From: JBFGCT01 sp963825565
GTDB lineage: Bacteria; Actinomycetota; Acidimicrobiia; Acidimicrobiales; Ilumatobacteraceae
Direction: 5' to 3'
DNA length: 64,000 bases
NCBI GenBank assembly: GCA_963825565.1
Contig: CAWGTW010000006.1
Location: forward strand, 1 to 64,000
Shown in pieces: positions 35,851 through 46,700 of the stretch; the first letter of the stretch is position 1; each line of letters starts with the position of its first letter. The position numbers and the translations under genes were made by a program. The notes under the pieces are model-generated. The model searched no databases. It was not told the origin of the DNA and was given only the letters and a program-made list of their open reading frames with translations.

Positions 35851-36356
35851 CTTGCAACCATTGTCTCCACAACGACTTGCCCTCGGCAGAGCCTTTCGCC
35901 TCTTTCACACCTCCGGTGGCGCCTGACACTTGTCGACCAGATGGCGATCGCGGGCCCAGTCCCAGGGGCGTGGCGATCCAGTGCCGGGACCTGACCATTC
36001 CGGCACTGCGCTGGGGTTGCGTACCCGATCGGGCATCGCCGAGCCCCGCCGCCTCGACCGTCACCACCCGAGTGTCAGATGTCACTTCGTGGCGCTCCAG
36101 CCCGTCGGGGGTGGCCATCGGTCATGGTCGGTTAGCGCAGAGCGCCTCGCACGGTTTCGGCGCGCCATCTCGCAAGGTGTGCCCTCCGGCACACCTCGAC
36201 ATGTCGAACCCGCGACCCCTCGACCCGGCCTCACACCGGGCGGGGTTGCGCACGTCGCCGCGCAACGCGGTGACCTTCGACCCTGCCGTCGACGGCCGGA
36301 TCGCACTACCGATTGAGGTTGGCGTGACAGGACGATCGCGCCCGGGGGTGACTCCT
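35851..36356. other. Gene-free, hairpin-rich stretch before an ABC operon
   Basis: I find no convincing gene here. The stretch contains four perfect inverted repeats: AGTGCCGG/CCGGCACT (35980-36007), AGGTGTGCC/GGCACACCT (36175-36196, 4-nt loop), CCCGG/CCGGG (36224-36240) and GTTGCGC/GCGCAAC (36245-36266). They could belong to a 5' leader or small RNA of the ABC operon starting at 36357. Confidence 0.45.
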
Positions 36357-37079
36357 GTGAAGCTCCACGCGGACCTCACGACCGCGCCGATCGCCGCCGA
36401 GCGCGTGATCGCGTTGCGTAACGTGGAGCGCGTCTACCGCTCCGGTCGGGTCGAGTACCGGGCGTTGCGCGGTGTCGACCTCGATGTCGACGAGGGCGAG
36501 ATGGTGGCGATCACCGGGCCGAGCGGCAGCGGCAAGTCCACGCTGCTCAACATCATGACCGGGATCGATCGGCCGTCGGCCGGCTCGGCGACCGTCGGAG
36601 GGCGGCGGCTCGACGAGATGAGCGAGGACGAGCTGGCGGCCTGGCGGGGCGAACACGTCGGCATCGTGTTCCAGTTCTTCCAGCTGCTCCCCACCCTGAC
36701 CGCACTCGAGAACACGATGCTGCCGATGGACTTCGCCCACCGAGCCAGTGTCGCGGACCGCGCGATCGCCGCGCGCGCCAAGCTCGACCTGGTCGGTCTC
36801 GCTGACCGCGCCGATCACTTCCCGGGTGAGCTCTCCGGTGGTGAGCAGCAGCGTGTCGCCATCGCCCGGGCCCTCGCCTGCGACCCGCTGCTGCTCGTCG
36901 CCGACGAACCGACCGGCAACCTCGACACCGAGACCGCCTCGGCCATGCTCGACGTCCTCGACGCGGTCAATCGCCGCGGCACCACCGTCGTGTACGTCAC
37001 CCACGACCCGGCGCTGACGACGCGCGCGGGCCGGACGGTCACGATCCGCGACGGCACCGTGGTGGGCGAAGGGCGATGA
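36357..37079 (+). CDS. ABC-transporter ATP-binding protein (MacB/LolD type)
   Basis: Nucleotide-binding subunit of 240 residues. Walker A 'GPSGSGKST', signature 'LSGGEQQRVAIARAL', Walker B 'LLVADEPTGNLD' and switch His 'YVTHDP' are all intact. The 'GNLD' ending marks the MacB/LolD/FtsE group that drives mechanotransmission by FtsX-like permeases rather than import. The GTG start overlaps no other gene; GTG 36348 is an alternative. Its last bases overlap the permease start (ATGA), so the pair is translationally coupled. Confidence 0.92.
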   Translation: MKLHADLTTAPIAAERVIALRNVERVYRSGRVEYRALRGVDLDVDEGEMVAITGPSGSGKSTLLNIMTGIDRPSAGSATVGGRRLDEMSEDELAAWRGEHVGIVFQFFQLLPTLTALENTMLPMDFAHRASVADRAIAARAKLDLVGLADRADHFPGELSGGEQQRVAIARALACDPLLLVADEPTGNLDTETASAMLDVLDAVNRRGTTVVYVTHDPALTTRAGRTVTIRDGTVVGEGR

Positions 37080-39478
37080 CCGTTCTCCCCGCGCCCTGCG
37101 CGCTCACCCGGTATTCGTGGCGTCATCTCACACGCCATCCCGCTCGGGCCACGCTGACGATCGTCGTCCTCGCGTTCGCAGTCGTCGGCGCCTGGTTGTT
37201 CGCCGCCCCATACGACTTCGACGCGACGATGAACGAGCAGGTCGAGGCGGATCGTCTGCACGACGCGATCCTGTTCCCGGACGGTGTGATGGTCGACGAG
37301 GATGAGCTCGCGACGCTCCGGGCCACTCCGAACGTCGAGGGCCTCGACGTTCGTGCGACGTACATCACCGAGATGCGCGTCGGGGACCGGTCCCAGGACG
37401 TCTGGCTCGTCGGCATCCGCGACTTCGGTGACCAGCAGGTCAACGTCGTCGACGTCACCAAGGGTCGCCGACCGACGGTCGGCGAGGCCGGCCTCGAGGC
37501 CCTGACCGACCCGGTCAACGCCCGCAACGCCCAGGGGGCGGGCGCGGTCGGCGAGACGATCAGCGTCCGCGCGTCGCGATCGCGGTTCGAGCCCGTGACG
37601 ATCACCGGCGAGGGCGGCTCGGTGCATTACAGCCACAAATCGTCGGAGTGGATCCCGGTCCTCTATCTCCCGGTCGAAGCCGTCTGGGAGCTCGCCGGCT
37701 ACCCCGAGGTCTTCACCCAGGTCGAGTACCGGGTCGACGACCGGGACGACGCCGCCCTCACCGCAACCACCGACTCGATTCGCGACCAGCTCGCCGGGCT
37801 GAAGCCGGCGGTGCAGTACAACGCCCTCGTCGAGGTCCGGCCCGACGGTCAGTGGCCGGGCGAGGAGGACTTCGACAACTTCCTGGTCGTGTTCTGGGTG
37901 CTCGCCGGGGTGGCGCTGGTCTCGGCACTCGTGCTCGTGTCATCGACGATGACGACGCTCGTCCGCGAAGAAGGGCGCGAGATCGCCATCATGAAGGCCG
38001 TCGGCGGGCGGCGGCGAAGGATCATCGCGACCTATCTGACGACCGGCGCGTTCCTCGGCGCCGCCGGGACGGTGCTCGGCACCGCGATCGGGCTGACCGT
38101 GGTCAACCTCCTGTTCAACTACTTCGGCGGGCTGATGGGCGTGACGCCCGGCTGGTCGGCGAGCTGGTTCGGGATCGGGCTGGCGCTTGCGGTCGGCATG
38201 GGCGCGACGCTCCTCGCATCGATGCCCGCGCTGCTCCGCGGCACGCGCTGCAGCGTGCGGGACGGACTCGGCCAATCGGGAGCCGACACGTCGTTCGGCG
38301 ACTCCCGGATCGATCGCCTGCTCGCCCGAGCCACCTGGCTGCCGCGCACCACCCAGCTCGGTCTGCGGGCGGCGGCGCGCCGGAAGACCCGGAGCATCGC
38401 CACGCAGCTGCAGGTTGCGCTGGCGGTCGGGACGATGCTCGGATTCGCCGGCGCGTTGATCACCGTCGTCGAGATCAGCGAGCAGAGCCGCTCCGCCGAG
38501 GGCGGCGACATCGAGCTGTACACGTCGGGCGAGGGACGGCCGCTCGACTCTCGCGCGGCCGGCCTGGTCGCCGACGTCGACGGGGTCGATCGGGTCCAGC
38601 CCGTCATGTACGCCCAGGCACTCGTCGGCGACACCGACACGTTCGCCTGGGGGCTCCCACCCGACCCGGTCTACCGCTACGAGCTGCGCGAAGGCCGCTG
38701 GTTCACCGCCGACGAGAACGATCGCGCCGCCTGGGTCACCGTCATCGGGCCGGCGCTCGCCGAGATCCACGGCATCGAGATCGGCGACACGGTCCGGGCA
38801 GAGACGCAGGCCGGCCCGATCGACCTCGAGGTGGTCGGGATCGACACGACGATGGTCGGCGACGGACGGGCGCTGTTCGTCCCGATCGAGACGATCCTTT
38901 CGATCGACAGGAGGTCGGAACCGACCTGGTACTGGGTCACGACGACATCGACCGCCACGGGCGAGATCGACCAGGTCGCGACGTCGATCCGCGGCGAACT
39001 CGAAGGACTTGGGTACGCGTTCGAGACCGACCTCCGCTACGTCGAACGCGAGGCGGCACGCCGCGAGGACCGCACGATCATCGCGGTGATCCTCGGCCTC
39101 GGTTCGCTGATCGTGTTGATGGGCATGGTCGGCCTGGTCTCGTCGATGACCACCAACGTCGTCGAACGAACCCGCGAGATCGGCATCCTCCGGAGCATCG
39201 GCGCACGCTCCCGTGACATCCGTCGCGTGTTCCGTGCCGAGGCGGTCGCACTCGTCGTCCTCGGCTGGTTGACGGGGATCGTCGTCGGGTACGCGATCGG
39301 CCGGCTGATCACCGAGACGCTGAGCGACCGCTTCGACGTCTCCTTCGCCTTGCGGTACCCGCTGTGGCCGATCGTGTTGGCACTCGTCGTCACGCTGCTC
39401 GTCGCAACGCTGGTGCTCCATTGGCCGCTGCGCCAGGCGATCAGGCTCCCGCCGAGTCGAGCGCTGCGCTACGAGTAG
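37076..39478 (+). CDS. FtsX-like ABC-transporter permease, two FtsX domains
   Basis: Membrane protein of 800 residues. An N-terminal TM helix ('ARATLTIVVLAFAVVGAWLF') precedes a periplasmic-type MacB_PCD domain. A three-helix FtsX domain follows at about residues 260-390 (from 'FLVVFWVLAGVALVSALVLV', then 'REIAIMKAVGGRRRRI'). A second such unit covers residues about 430-800, with 'REIGILRSIGARSRDIRR' in the last FtsX domain. The coupling helices 'E-I-x-I-x-(K/R)-A/S-(V/I)-G' are conserved. It probably moves lipids or lipoproteins or regulates an envelope enzyme. Partner of the ATPase at 36357. Confidence 0.9.
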   Translation: MTVLPAPCALTRYSWRHLTRHPARATLTIVVLAFAVVGAWLFAAPYDFDATMNEQVEADRLHDAILFPDGVMVDEDELATLRATPNVEGLDVRATYITEMRVGDRSQDVWLVGIRDFGDQQVNVVDVTKGRRPTVGEAGLEALTDPVNARNAQGAGAVGETISVRASRSRFEPVTITGEGGSVHYSHKSSEWIPVLYLPVEAVWELAGYPEVFTQVEYRVDDRDDAALTATTDSIRDQLAGLKPAVQYNALVEVRPDGQWPGEEDFDNFLVVFWVLAGVALVSALVLVSSTMTTLVREEGREIAIMKAVGGRRRRIIATYLTTGAFLGAAGTVLGTAIGLTVVNLLFNYFGGLMGVTPGWSASWFGIGLALAVGMGATLLASMPALLRGTRCSVRDGLGQSGADTSFGDSRIDRLLARATWLPRTTQLGLRAAARRKTRSIATQLQVALAVGTMLGFAGALITVVEISEQSRSAEGGDIELYTSGEGRPLDSRAAGLVADVDGVDRVQPVMYAQALVGDTDTFAWGLPPDPVYRYELREGRWFTADENDRAAWVTVIGPALAEIHGIEIGDTVRAETQAGPIDLEVVGIDTTMVGDGRALFVPIETILSIDRRSEPTWYWVTTTSTATGEIDQVATSIRGELEGLGYAFETDLRYVEREAARREDRTIIAVILGLGSLIVLMGMVGLVSSMTTNVVERTREIGILRSIGARSRDIRRVFRAEAVALVVLGWLTGIVVGYAIGRLITETLSDRFDVSFALRYPLWPIVLALVVTLLVATLVLHWPLRQAIRLPPSRALRYE

Positions 39479-39605
39479 TCACCGTTCGAGAACCGTTGGC
39501 CACAGCCGAGTGCCGGCCCCAGGCCGCACACGTGACGGCCACGAAGCGAGGCATCGACGACCTCCCTCCGCCTCCCCCCGAGGCCCGATCCCCGACCTCG
39601 CTCCA

Positions 39606-39623
39606 GCGTCCGCCGGCGGACGC
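39606..39623. terminator. Palindromic terminator between convergent ABC operons
   Basis: GCGTCCGC-CG-GCGGACGC, a perfect palindrome located between the ends at 39478 and 39662. Confidence 0.45.
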
Positions 39624-39661
39624 CGCCCCGCCGAAGGCGAACGGCTCGAGGCGTCACCGGT

Positions 39662-42211
39662 TCATTCCGCAGAGATCGCATCCAACACGTTGAGCCGGGC
39701 GGCCCGTCGAGCGGGGAAGGAGGCTGCAACGAGTCCGGCGATGGTTGCGACGATCACGTAGATCACGAGTGTGGTCGTCGGGATCGCGAGTTCGCTGATG
39801 AACGACTCGGGGATCGCGAGCACGGCGACCCACCCGAAGACCAGCCCGACGACCACGCCGAGCAAGGCACCGAACAGTGAGACGACCGCCGCTTCGAGCC
39901 GGATCATCCCCTTCGTCTGGCGGCGGGTCATCCCGACCGCACGCATCAAGCCGATCTCGCGGGTGCGCTCCAGCACCGAGAGCGCCATCGTGTTGGTGAT
40001 GCCCAGCAGCGCGATCACGATCGCCAGCCCGAGGAACACGTTGATGATGATCAGCAGCGAATCGAGCTGGCTCTCGATTCGGGAGCTGAACTCGGCTTGG
40101 GTGTCGAACCTGAGCTGCGGGAACTCGGCCTCCAGCGGCGCCAATGCTGCGCTCGCGGCCTCGGTGGTGACGTCGGGCGCCAAGCGGGCGGAGACGACGC
40201 TGTCGTTCTGGCTGTCGAAGTACGTCTCCCAGGCGCTCAGGTCGATCATGTGCTGCCCGACGAGGAAGTCGTTGTCGTAGATCGCGCCGACGGTCAAGAC
40301 CTGGGGTCCGGTTGCGGCGAACTCGACGTTCAGCCGGTCGCCGACGGCGACGCCGTAGTCGTCTGCGGCCGATCGGGAGAGGATGATCGACGATGGGTCG
40401 GCGCTCGCGGCCGGATCGCCGGCGACCACGTCGACGGCCATCAGGTCGGTCAGCAGCGTCAGGTCGGTCCCGACGACCTGCTTGGTGTCACCGTTGACCC
40501 GGGCATTGCCGTACCGGACCGACGACACCTCGCCGAACTCGGGGAGTGCCTCCACCCGCGCAGCGACCTGATTGCTGAAGTCGACGTCGCCGTCCGCGGT
40601 GATCACGTACTCGGCGAGCATCGTCGATCCGAGGTTGGCCTGGAGCGAGCTCTTCAGCGACTCGGCCACGACGCTGGCCATCGCGATCAACGCAAGGCCG
40701 ATCATCAGGCCGGCGGCCGTCGAGGCGGTGCGCTTGTTGTTGCGCGCCGCGTTCTCGCGCGCGATGTGACCGGTCACCTTGCCGCCGGGCAGGTGTTCGA
40801 GCGGCAAGCCGAGGAACGACGCCGACGGGCTGGAGAACAGCGGCGCGTACATCGACACGGCCACGAACACGAGCACGGCGCCGATGCCCAATGCAACGAG
40901 CAACAGCGGGGTGCTGTCGGTCTCTCCGAACAGGCCGAAGCCCATGAACGCCAGGCCGAACACCGACAGGATGATCGCGATGATCGTGCGGCGCTTCCCT
41001 TCGCCCGACCCGAACCGGAACCCGACGCGCATGGCGGCGATCGGCGGCACGTTGGCGGCGCGCCGCGCCGGGGTGAGCGAGGCGAGCATGGTGACGCCGA
41101 TCCCCACGAGCAGCGCGGCGATGATCGTTCGCGGCGCGAGGATGATGTCGATGCCCGGCAGCGTCAGGCCCAGCGCGCCCATCAGCGCGCGCAGGCCGAA
41201 CGCCAGCAGGACACCACCGCCCAAGCCCAGCACCGAGGCGACGACCCCGACGATGAAGGATTCGAGGATGGAGCTGAACCGCACCTGCCGGGAGCTGGCG
41301 CCGAGGGCACGGAGCAGGGCGAGCTCGCGGACGCGTTGACCGAGGAGGATGTTGAACGTGTTGCTGATGATGAACGTGCTGACGAACACCGCCACGAGGG
41401 CGAACGCCAGCAGGATGCTGCCGAAGATGTTCACGACGGTCGAGAGGTCGTCCTTGGCCTCGTCGACGACGACGTCGCCGGTGACCGCCTCGACGTCAGC
41501 GGGCAAGACACGCTGCAGCCGGTCGATCAGCACGCTCGGCGCGACATCGGCGGAGATGTCGATGTACTGGATGAGGCCCTCGGTGCCGTCGAGCCGCTGG
41601 ATCTCATCCAGCGTGAACGACACGAGCGTCATTCCGGCGGTCGCGTTCTCCTCACCGAGCCGGTTGAGTCCGACCAGCTCGAACGGTTCGCGGCCGTCGA
41701 CTCCGATGATGTCGTAGGTCTCGCCGACGGCGAACCCCTCGCGTTCGGCGGTGCCCTCGTCGAGGACGAATTCGCCCGCAGCGTCGGGGACCTCACCCTC
41801 CACGAGGGTGAGCGTGTCGAGCGGCGAATCGGCCCAGTTGAACGCGAACGTCGGAGCAAGGCCGCCGGAGACCGTCGTGCCGTCGCGCTTGACCGGGACG
41901 ACCTGCATGCTCCCGGTGATGGGGATCGCTTCACGGACGCCGTCGACACCCTGGACGATGTCGAAGACGCTCTCGTCGAACCGTTGATCGCCGATGTCGA
42001 TCTCGGCGAAGTCGGCCTTGGCGCGTACCTCGACATCGACCTCGGAGTTGGCGTCCTCGATGAGCGTGTTGAACGTTCGTGTCAAGCCGTCGGTGAGCAC
42101 GAACGAGGCGACCACGAAGCTGACGCCGAGCAGGACCGCGAACGTGGTGAGCGAGAACCTGAGCTTGTGTGCGGTCAGGCTCCTGTAGCTGAGCTTGAGC
42201 ATCGGACCCAT
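39662..42211 (-). CDS. FtsX-like ABC-transporter permease, two FtsX domains
   Basis: 849-residue MacB-like permease. N-terminal TM helix 'RFSLTTFAVLLGVSFVVASF', MacB_PCD outer domain, FtsX unit 1 (near 'VREL ALLRALGASSRQVR'), then a membrane-proximal pair and a second outer domain. The C-terminal FtsX unit has 'TREIGLMRAVGMTRRQTKG'. This family (DUF214-like) is frequent in actinobacteria. ATG 42211 starts 1 nt after the ATPase stop; ATG 42202 is possible. It is similar in plan but not closely similar in sequence to the permease at 37076, which it meets end to end. Confidence 0.9.
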   Translation of the reverse strand: MGPMLKLSYRSLTAHKLRFSLTTFAVLLGVSFVVASFVLTDGLTRTFNTLIEDANSEVDVEVRAKADFAEIDIGDQRFDESVFDIVQGVDGVREAIPITGSMQVVPVKRDGTTVSGGLAPTFAFNWADSPLDTLTLVEGEVPDAAGEFVLDEGTAEREGFAVGETYDIIGVDGREPFELVGLNRLGEENATAGMTLVSFTLDEIQRLDGTEGLIQYIDISADVAPSVLIDRLQRVLPADVEAVTGDVVVDEAKDDLSTVVNIFGSILLAFALVAVFVSTFIISNTFNILLGQRVRELALLRALGASSRQVRFSSILESFIVGVVASVLGLGGGVLLAFGLRALMGALGLTLPGIDIILAPRTIIAALLVGIGVTMLASLTPARRAANVPPIAAMRVGFRFGSGEGKRRTIIAIILSVFGLAFMGFGLFGETDSTPLLLVALGIGAVLVFVAVSMYAPLFSSPSASFLGLPLEHLPGGKVTGHIARENAARNNKRTASTAAGLMIGLALIAMASVVAESLKSSLQANLGSTMLAEYVITADGDVDFSNQVAARVEALPEFGEVSSVRYGNARVNGDTKQVVGTDLTLLTDLMAVDVVAGDPAASADPSSIILSRSAADDYGVAVGDRLNVEFAATGPQVLTVGAIYDNDFLVGQHMIDLSAWETYFDSQNDSVVSARLAPDVTTEAASAALAPLEAEFPQLRFDTQAEFSSRIESQLDSLLIIINVFLGLAIVIALLGITNTMALSVLERTREIGLMRAVGMTRRQTKGMIRLEAAVVSLFGALLGVVVGLVFGWVAVLAIPESFISELAIPTTTLVIYVIVATIAGLVAASFPARRAARLNVLDAISAE

Positions 42212-42212
42212 G

Positions 42213-42992
42213 TCACACCTCGAGCTCGCGAATCCGGTCGAGCACCAGATCGGCCGTTGGCGATTCCAGGCGGCCGATGGCCTTGCCGTCGCGGAGGAAC
42301 AGGACGAGGTCCGCGTACGAGGCCGCAACCGCGTCGTGCGTGACCATCACGACGGTCTGCTCCCAGACGTCGACCGCCCTGCGCAGAAACCCGAGTACCT
42401 CCTGACCACTGTTGGAGTCGAGGTTGCCGGTGGGCTCGTCAGCGAAGATGATGTCGGGGCGCGACACCAGCGCTCGGGCGACCGCCACACGTTGTTGCTG
42501 GCCGCCGGACAGCTCGTCGGGCCGGTGCTGCAACCGATCGCCGAGTCCCAGACTGCCGATCACTTCGGCCGCCCACGCTTGATCGGGGTCGCGGCCACCG
42601 AGCTGCAGCGGCAGCAGGATGTTCTCCTCCGCCGTGAGGGTCGGCACCAGGTTGAACGACTGGAAGATGAACCCCAGCCGCTGCCGGCGCAGGAGCGTGA
42701 GCTCCTTGTCGGACAACGACGAGATCAACGTGTCCCCCAGAAGGACGTCGCCGTCGGTGACGGAGTCGAGCCCGGCCATGCAGTGCAGCAGCGTCGATTT
42801 GCCGGAGCCCGACGGCCCCATGATCGCGCTCAGCCTGCCGGCCTCGAACCCGATGTCGACGTGGTCGAGCGCCACCACCCGGGTGTTGCCCTGGCCGTAC
42901 ACCTTCGTCAGCCCTGCAGCCCGAGCCGCCATGGTGCCGACCGCAGGCTGGGCGCCGGAGACGCCGGTGTGCGCCGCTGTCATCTCAGACAT
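42213..42992 (-). CDS. ABC-transporter ATP-binding protein (MacB/LolD type)
   Basis: 259 residues. A flexible 25-residue N-terminus precedes Walker A 'GPSGSGKSTLLHCMAGLD', signature 'LSGGQQQRVAVARAL', Walker B 'IIFADEPTGNLD' and 'VMVTHDAVAA'. It forms an operon with the permease at 42211. A purine-rich ribosome site (GGAGAGGAGAG) lies upstream of ATG 42992. The substrate is unknown. Confidence 0.93.
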   Translation of the reverse strand: MSEMTAAHTGVSGAQPAVGTMAARAAGLTKVYGQGNTRVVALDHVDIGFEAGRLSAIMGPSGSGKSTLLHCMAGLDSVTDGDVLLGDTLISSLSDKELTLLRRQRLGFIFQSFNLVPTLTAEENILLPLQLGGRDPDQAWAAEVIGSLGLGDRLQHRPDELSGGQQQRVAVARALVSRPDIIFADEPTGNLDSNSGQEVLGFLRRAVDVWEQTVVMVTHDAVAASYADLVLFLRDGKAIGRLESPTADLVLDRIRELEV

Positions 42993-43202
42993 CGCACTCT
43001 CCTCTCCTCACCGCCACTTCCCAGCCGATTCGGCGCGCTGACGAGACAACAGAGGACAACGTCGGTTTCTCGACGTGAACGTGTCGCTCGACACCTCCGA
43101 TGAACCCGAACCCGACGACGGACGCCGACACCGAACATCGCGACGCCGAACACGATGGATCCGAGGCGGGCAACCCAGGCAAGGCGCCAACCCCGAACAC
43201 GC

Positions 43203-43220
43203 GGTGAGACCCGGCTCACC
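43203..43220 (-). terminator. Possible terminator after the lipoprotein gene
   Basis: GGTGAG-ACCCGG-CTCACC hairpin, 54 nt after the stop at 43274 and upstream of the next minus-strand operon. The rest of 42993-43273 shows no gene. Confidence 0.4.
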
Positions 43221-43273
43221 AGGACCGACCCGACCATCCTCGAGCGCGCCATGCCTGGCCCGCCGAGACGTGG

Positions 43274-43780
43274 TCAACGCACGGGTTCGGGGTTGCTGAC
43301 TCCGCCTGATCGGCAGCTCTCGACGACCACGTCGCTCCCGCTGGTGGTCCAGAGCCAATAGTCGCCCGCAGGGAGATCCATCATCGTCCACGACCCCTCG
43401 GTGATGATGCTCTCTGCCACCAGGTTCCCGACGACTCCCGTCTGCTGATCGAATGTCGGTGGGCTGGATGCCGATCCCACGTAGACGCCGCCTCGACCGA
43501 CGTCGGGGTCGAGCACACCTCCGTGTTGGTACACCCGGGCGGTCACCCACACCCCGCTTCCATCGGTCGTGAACGTCGCATAGCGACCGGAGATGCGCAG
43601 CGGGTCACCGAGTTCCAGCGCGGTCCCCACATCGGGCTCGCACGGGTTCGTCCCCGTCGACGTCGCCGCCGGCGGTGATCCGGTCGGCGACGAGGAGCCC
43701 TCGCCGCATGCCACGGTACCGAGCAACAGCGCGATGACCGCAACGGTCCGCAGTCGCCGGACTATCGGAAGTCGAACCAC
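43274..43780 (-). CDS. Small lipoprotein of unknown function
   Basis: 168 residues from GTG 43780. The signal peptide 'RRLRTVAVIALLLGTVAC' ends in a lipobox. After a Ser/Pro/Thr linker, a beta-rich domain follows with two cysteines ('NPCEPDVG' and 'VVESCRSGG') that may pair, and 'WTMMDLPAGDYWLWTT' near the end, like an Ig-type or META-like sandwich. No family recognised. Its start overlaps the end of the large exoprotein gene by 19 nt, so the two are translationally linked. Confidence 0.7.
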   Translation of the reverse strand: MVRLPIVRRLRTVAVIALLLGTVACGEGSSSPTGSPPAATSTGTNPCEPDVGTALELGDPLRISGRYATFTTDGSGVWVTARVYQHGGVLDPDVGRGGVYVGSASSPPTFDQQTGVVGNLVAESIITEGSWTMMDLPAGDYWLWTTSGSDVVVESCRSGGVSNPEPVR

Positions 43781-46700
43781 AGATCGTGTCTCCCGCCGTT
43801 GTCGATCAGCACGGAGAACGCCCGGCAGCTTCCTGCGAAGCCCTTCTCGGTCTTCCAGTTGAACTTCCACCAGCCGTTGCCCATCGACCGGAGTCCCGAC
43901 TTGCCCGCGTCGTCGGCCGCGACGGCGATGCCGAGATCGGCGCCGGTGTCACAGTCGATCGCAGAGGTCCGCAGGGCGAGCACCGCTGGATCATCGACCG
44001 GCTCGCCGTCTCCGTCCACGACACGGAAGTTCATCGGCACGGCTCGACCCGACTTGACCGAGTTCCAGTCCGGCGGTGACGAGAACGAGCCACCCCATTC
44101 GGCCAGGGTCAGGTCGTCCGGGTTGACCACGGCCACGGTTTGCTCGATCGACTCGCCGGTGAGCCGGCTCACCGCCGTGACGGTCACATCGCCGCTGTTG
44201 TCCGGGATCGGCAGTTCGAGGAAGATGCCGCCTTCCTCGTCGGGCACGACCGTGAAGGTCGCCCCGAGATAGGACACGTCGACGTACTCGATGACCCCGT
44301 CGTCTGGGATACCGGCTTCGAAGCAGCAGAGGTACACGCCGTATCCCTCGCCAGGCACCGGGTCCCCGGGGATCTCGACCTTGAGCTCCTTGATGACCTG
44401 GACTCCACCGGAACCGACGCCCGACATCTGCAGGCGGTGCACACCGGGCGAGACGTCCGGAATCCGGACGCTGAACTCCGCCTCACCGTTTGCATCCGCC
44501 ACCACGACGCCGAGGTCGATCGGCTCGGAGTAGAACGTGATGTGGATCGGCGAGTTGGGTGCGAAGCCGCCGACCACGATCGCGATCAACCGATCGATGA
44601 ACGTCAGGATCGGCTTGAGCCAGAACGGCACACCGTCCACCGTGTCGAAGCGCTCGGCGGGGTTCGCCAGGCAACCGGCTGCTGAGGCGTTCGCGTACGT
44701 CGCACGAACGTTGCACGCCATGACCTCGAACCCGAGGGCGTTGGGGTGGAACAGCCCCCGTGTCCGGTCGAATCGAACCGCAGTCGGTTCGGCGTCCGGG
44801 CCGGGCGGTTGGTACACGTTGGCGAAGATGTCGTCCTTGATCGTGTCCATGTAGGCCAGCAGGTCGTTGGCGGCATCGACGACCTGGTCCTTCTCGTCGC
44901 CGAAGTTGCAGTCGCCGTCGAACGGGTTGAACTTGTTGCCGAGGCAGGCGCGGAGGTCCCGGTACTCACGGACGAGCTTGTCGAGCTTCTGTCGTGCGAC
45001 GGCGTCGCCATCGCCGTTGAGGTTGAGCAGCCGAGTCAGCTCGGCTTCCACGTTCGCCTCCGAGAACCCGTTGGCCAGGGGAACCCCGTCGCCACCGGGA
45101 CACAGTGCGTTCGACCCGAAACCGTCCTCGATGTCGACGAGTTCGAGCCGTGCCGAGTCGGTGGCATCGATGCTGGCGGTGATCGCCGCATCGATCCTGG
45201 TCACCTTCTCCTTCGCGAAGTTCAGGTCGTCCTTGCGGATCCCGCCACACCACGCAGGTGCCGACTTGCCCGTCGGAAGGATGTCGGGGTAGTTGACCTG
45301 GAGGATCCTGGCGTTAGGGAATTCCGCCAGCAGTTGGTCCTGAGCCCACTCTGCTTTGGGTTGGAGTGTGTCGATCGCCGAATCGGTCTTCGAGATGAAC
45401 CGGTCGAAGTTCTCGCACGATGCAACCAGACCCGTCAGGAACTCGATCTCACCGGGAGGGTTCGGGTACGCGTCGATGAGACGGCGCAAGAGGTTGGGAA
45501 TGACGCAGGCCTGGACGATCTCGCCGAACTTCGCGTCGTTGCCGCCCATCCCCACCGAAACGAGATCGACCTCCTCGGGAGCGATGCCGGCGTCTTCGAG
45601 GCGCCCGAGCGCCTGGCGGATCTGGCTCTCGGGTGACACTTCGCCCCCGACGGTCCCGACGATCGGGGGTTTGCCGCCCGTCGGCTGGATGGTCGCGCCG
45701 CTACATGTCATGTCGACCAGCGTCACCGTCGACCCCGGTTCGAGCAGGTCGCGATTGATCTTGGCGTAGTTCGCCAGCGCGCGATGGCACGAGTTCCCGC
45801 CCGGCAGCAACCCGGGCGTGTAGGTGTTCTCCTGTGGGCCGACCTGTTCGGGGTAATTCGACCCGTCCTCGTACGCCTCGGTGATGTACCGGTTGGTGTC
45901 GGTGATCGAATTGCCGGCGCCCTCGCCCGACTGATACGAGTCGCCGAGGGCGACGTAGACGAAGTCGTCACCGGAACCGACGCCTCCGAAGCCGCAGTCG
46001 CCGGCGTTCAGCTCGAATGCGTTCAGCACCGGGTCGTAGGCGTCCTTGCTCCAGATGGCGGCCTTCCCTTGACCCGCGAAGGTGACGTCGTCGCACTCGA
46101 GATCCTCGAGGCGTTCCGGATAGGTCGCGAACAGCACCGGCACGGCGTTCTGCTCGTTGGCCACCCGGTAGATCTGCGAGCACCCGTTGTTCGCCAGGAA
46201 GAGATCGCCACCACCGATCGCGATGCCCGAGCTTCCGCAGCCACCCAGGCTGCCCGCCACACTCCGGCTGTCGAGCAGGCCACCCTGCGCGTCGTAGTGG
46301 TAGATGACCGAATCGACGTCACCGCTGGTGAAGACCGAGTCGTCCCCGCCGTCGTAGGCCAGCCCGTCGATGCATCCGCCGGCGGGCGTGAACTGCGTCG
46401 CCGCCGAGCCGGTGGAGCCGTTGATGCTGACGAGCGCCACGGTCTCGCTCGGGTACGTGCAGACCCACATCTGCGATCGTGCCCGATCCCACGCGAGCGC
46501 CCCCATTCCCGACACGCCGGTGACCGACACGGTGTCGATCAACGCTCCGTCGGCCGGGTCGACCACGTACAGGTCGTTGGTGTACCAGCACGACAGGTAC
46601 AGGTTCTCACCGTCGAAGGCGATGCCGGTCCCGATCGAACAACTGGGAACCTGCGCGACGATCTGACGGAGGGTCGTCCCGTCGGCGCCGCTGGCCGCCT

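Noticed and set aside
35923..36080. Distant inverted pair CTGACACT/AGTGTCAG as an operator
   Set aside because: The arms are about 140 bp apart and only 8 bp long; expected by chance.
42980..43252. 90-codon minus-strand frame between the ABC ATPase and the lipoprotein
   Set aside because: Arg-rich, no domain, and it overlaps the ATPase start and its ribosome site.
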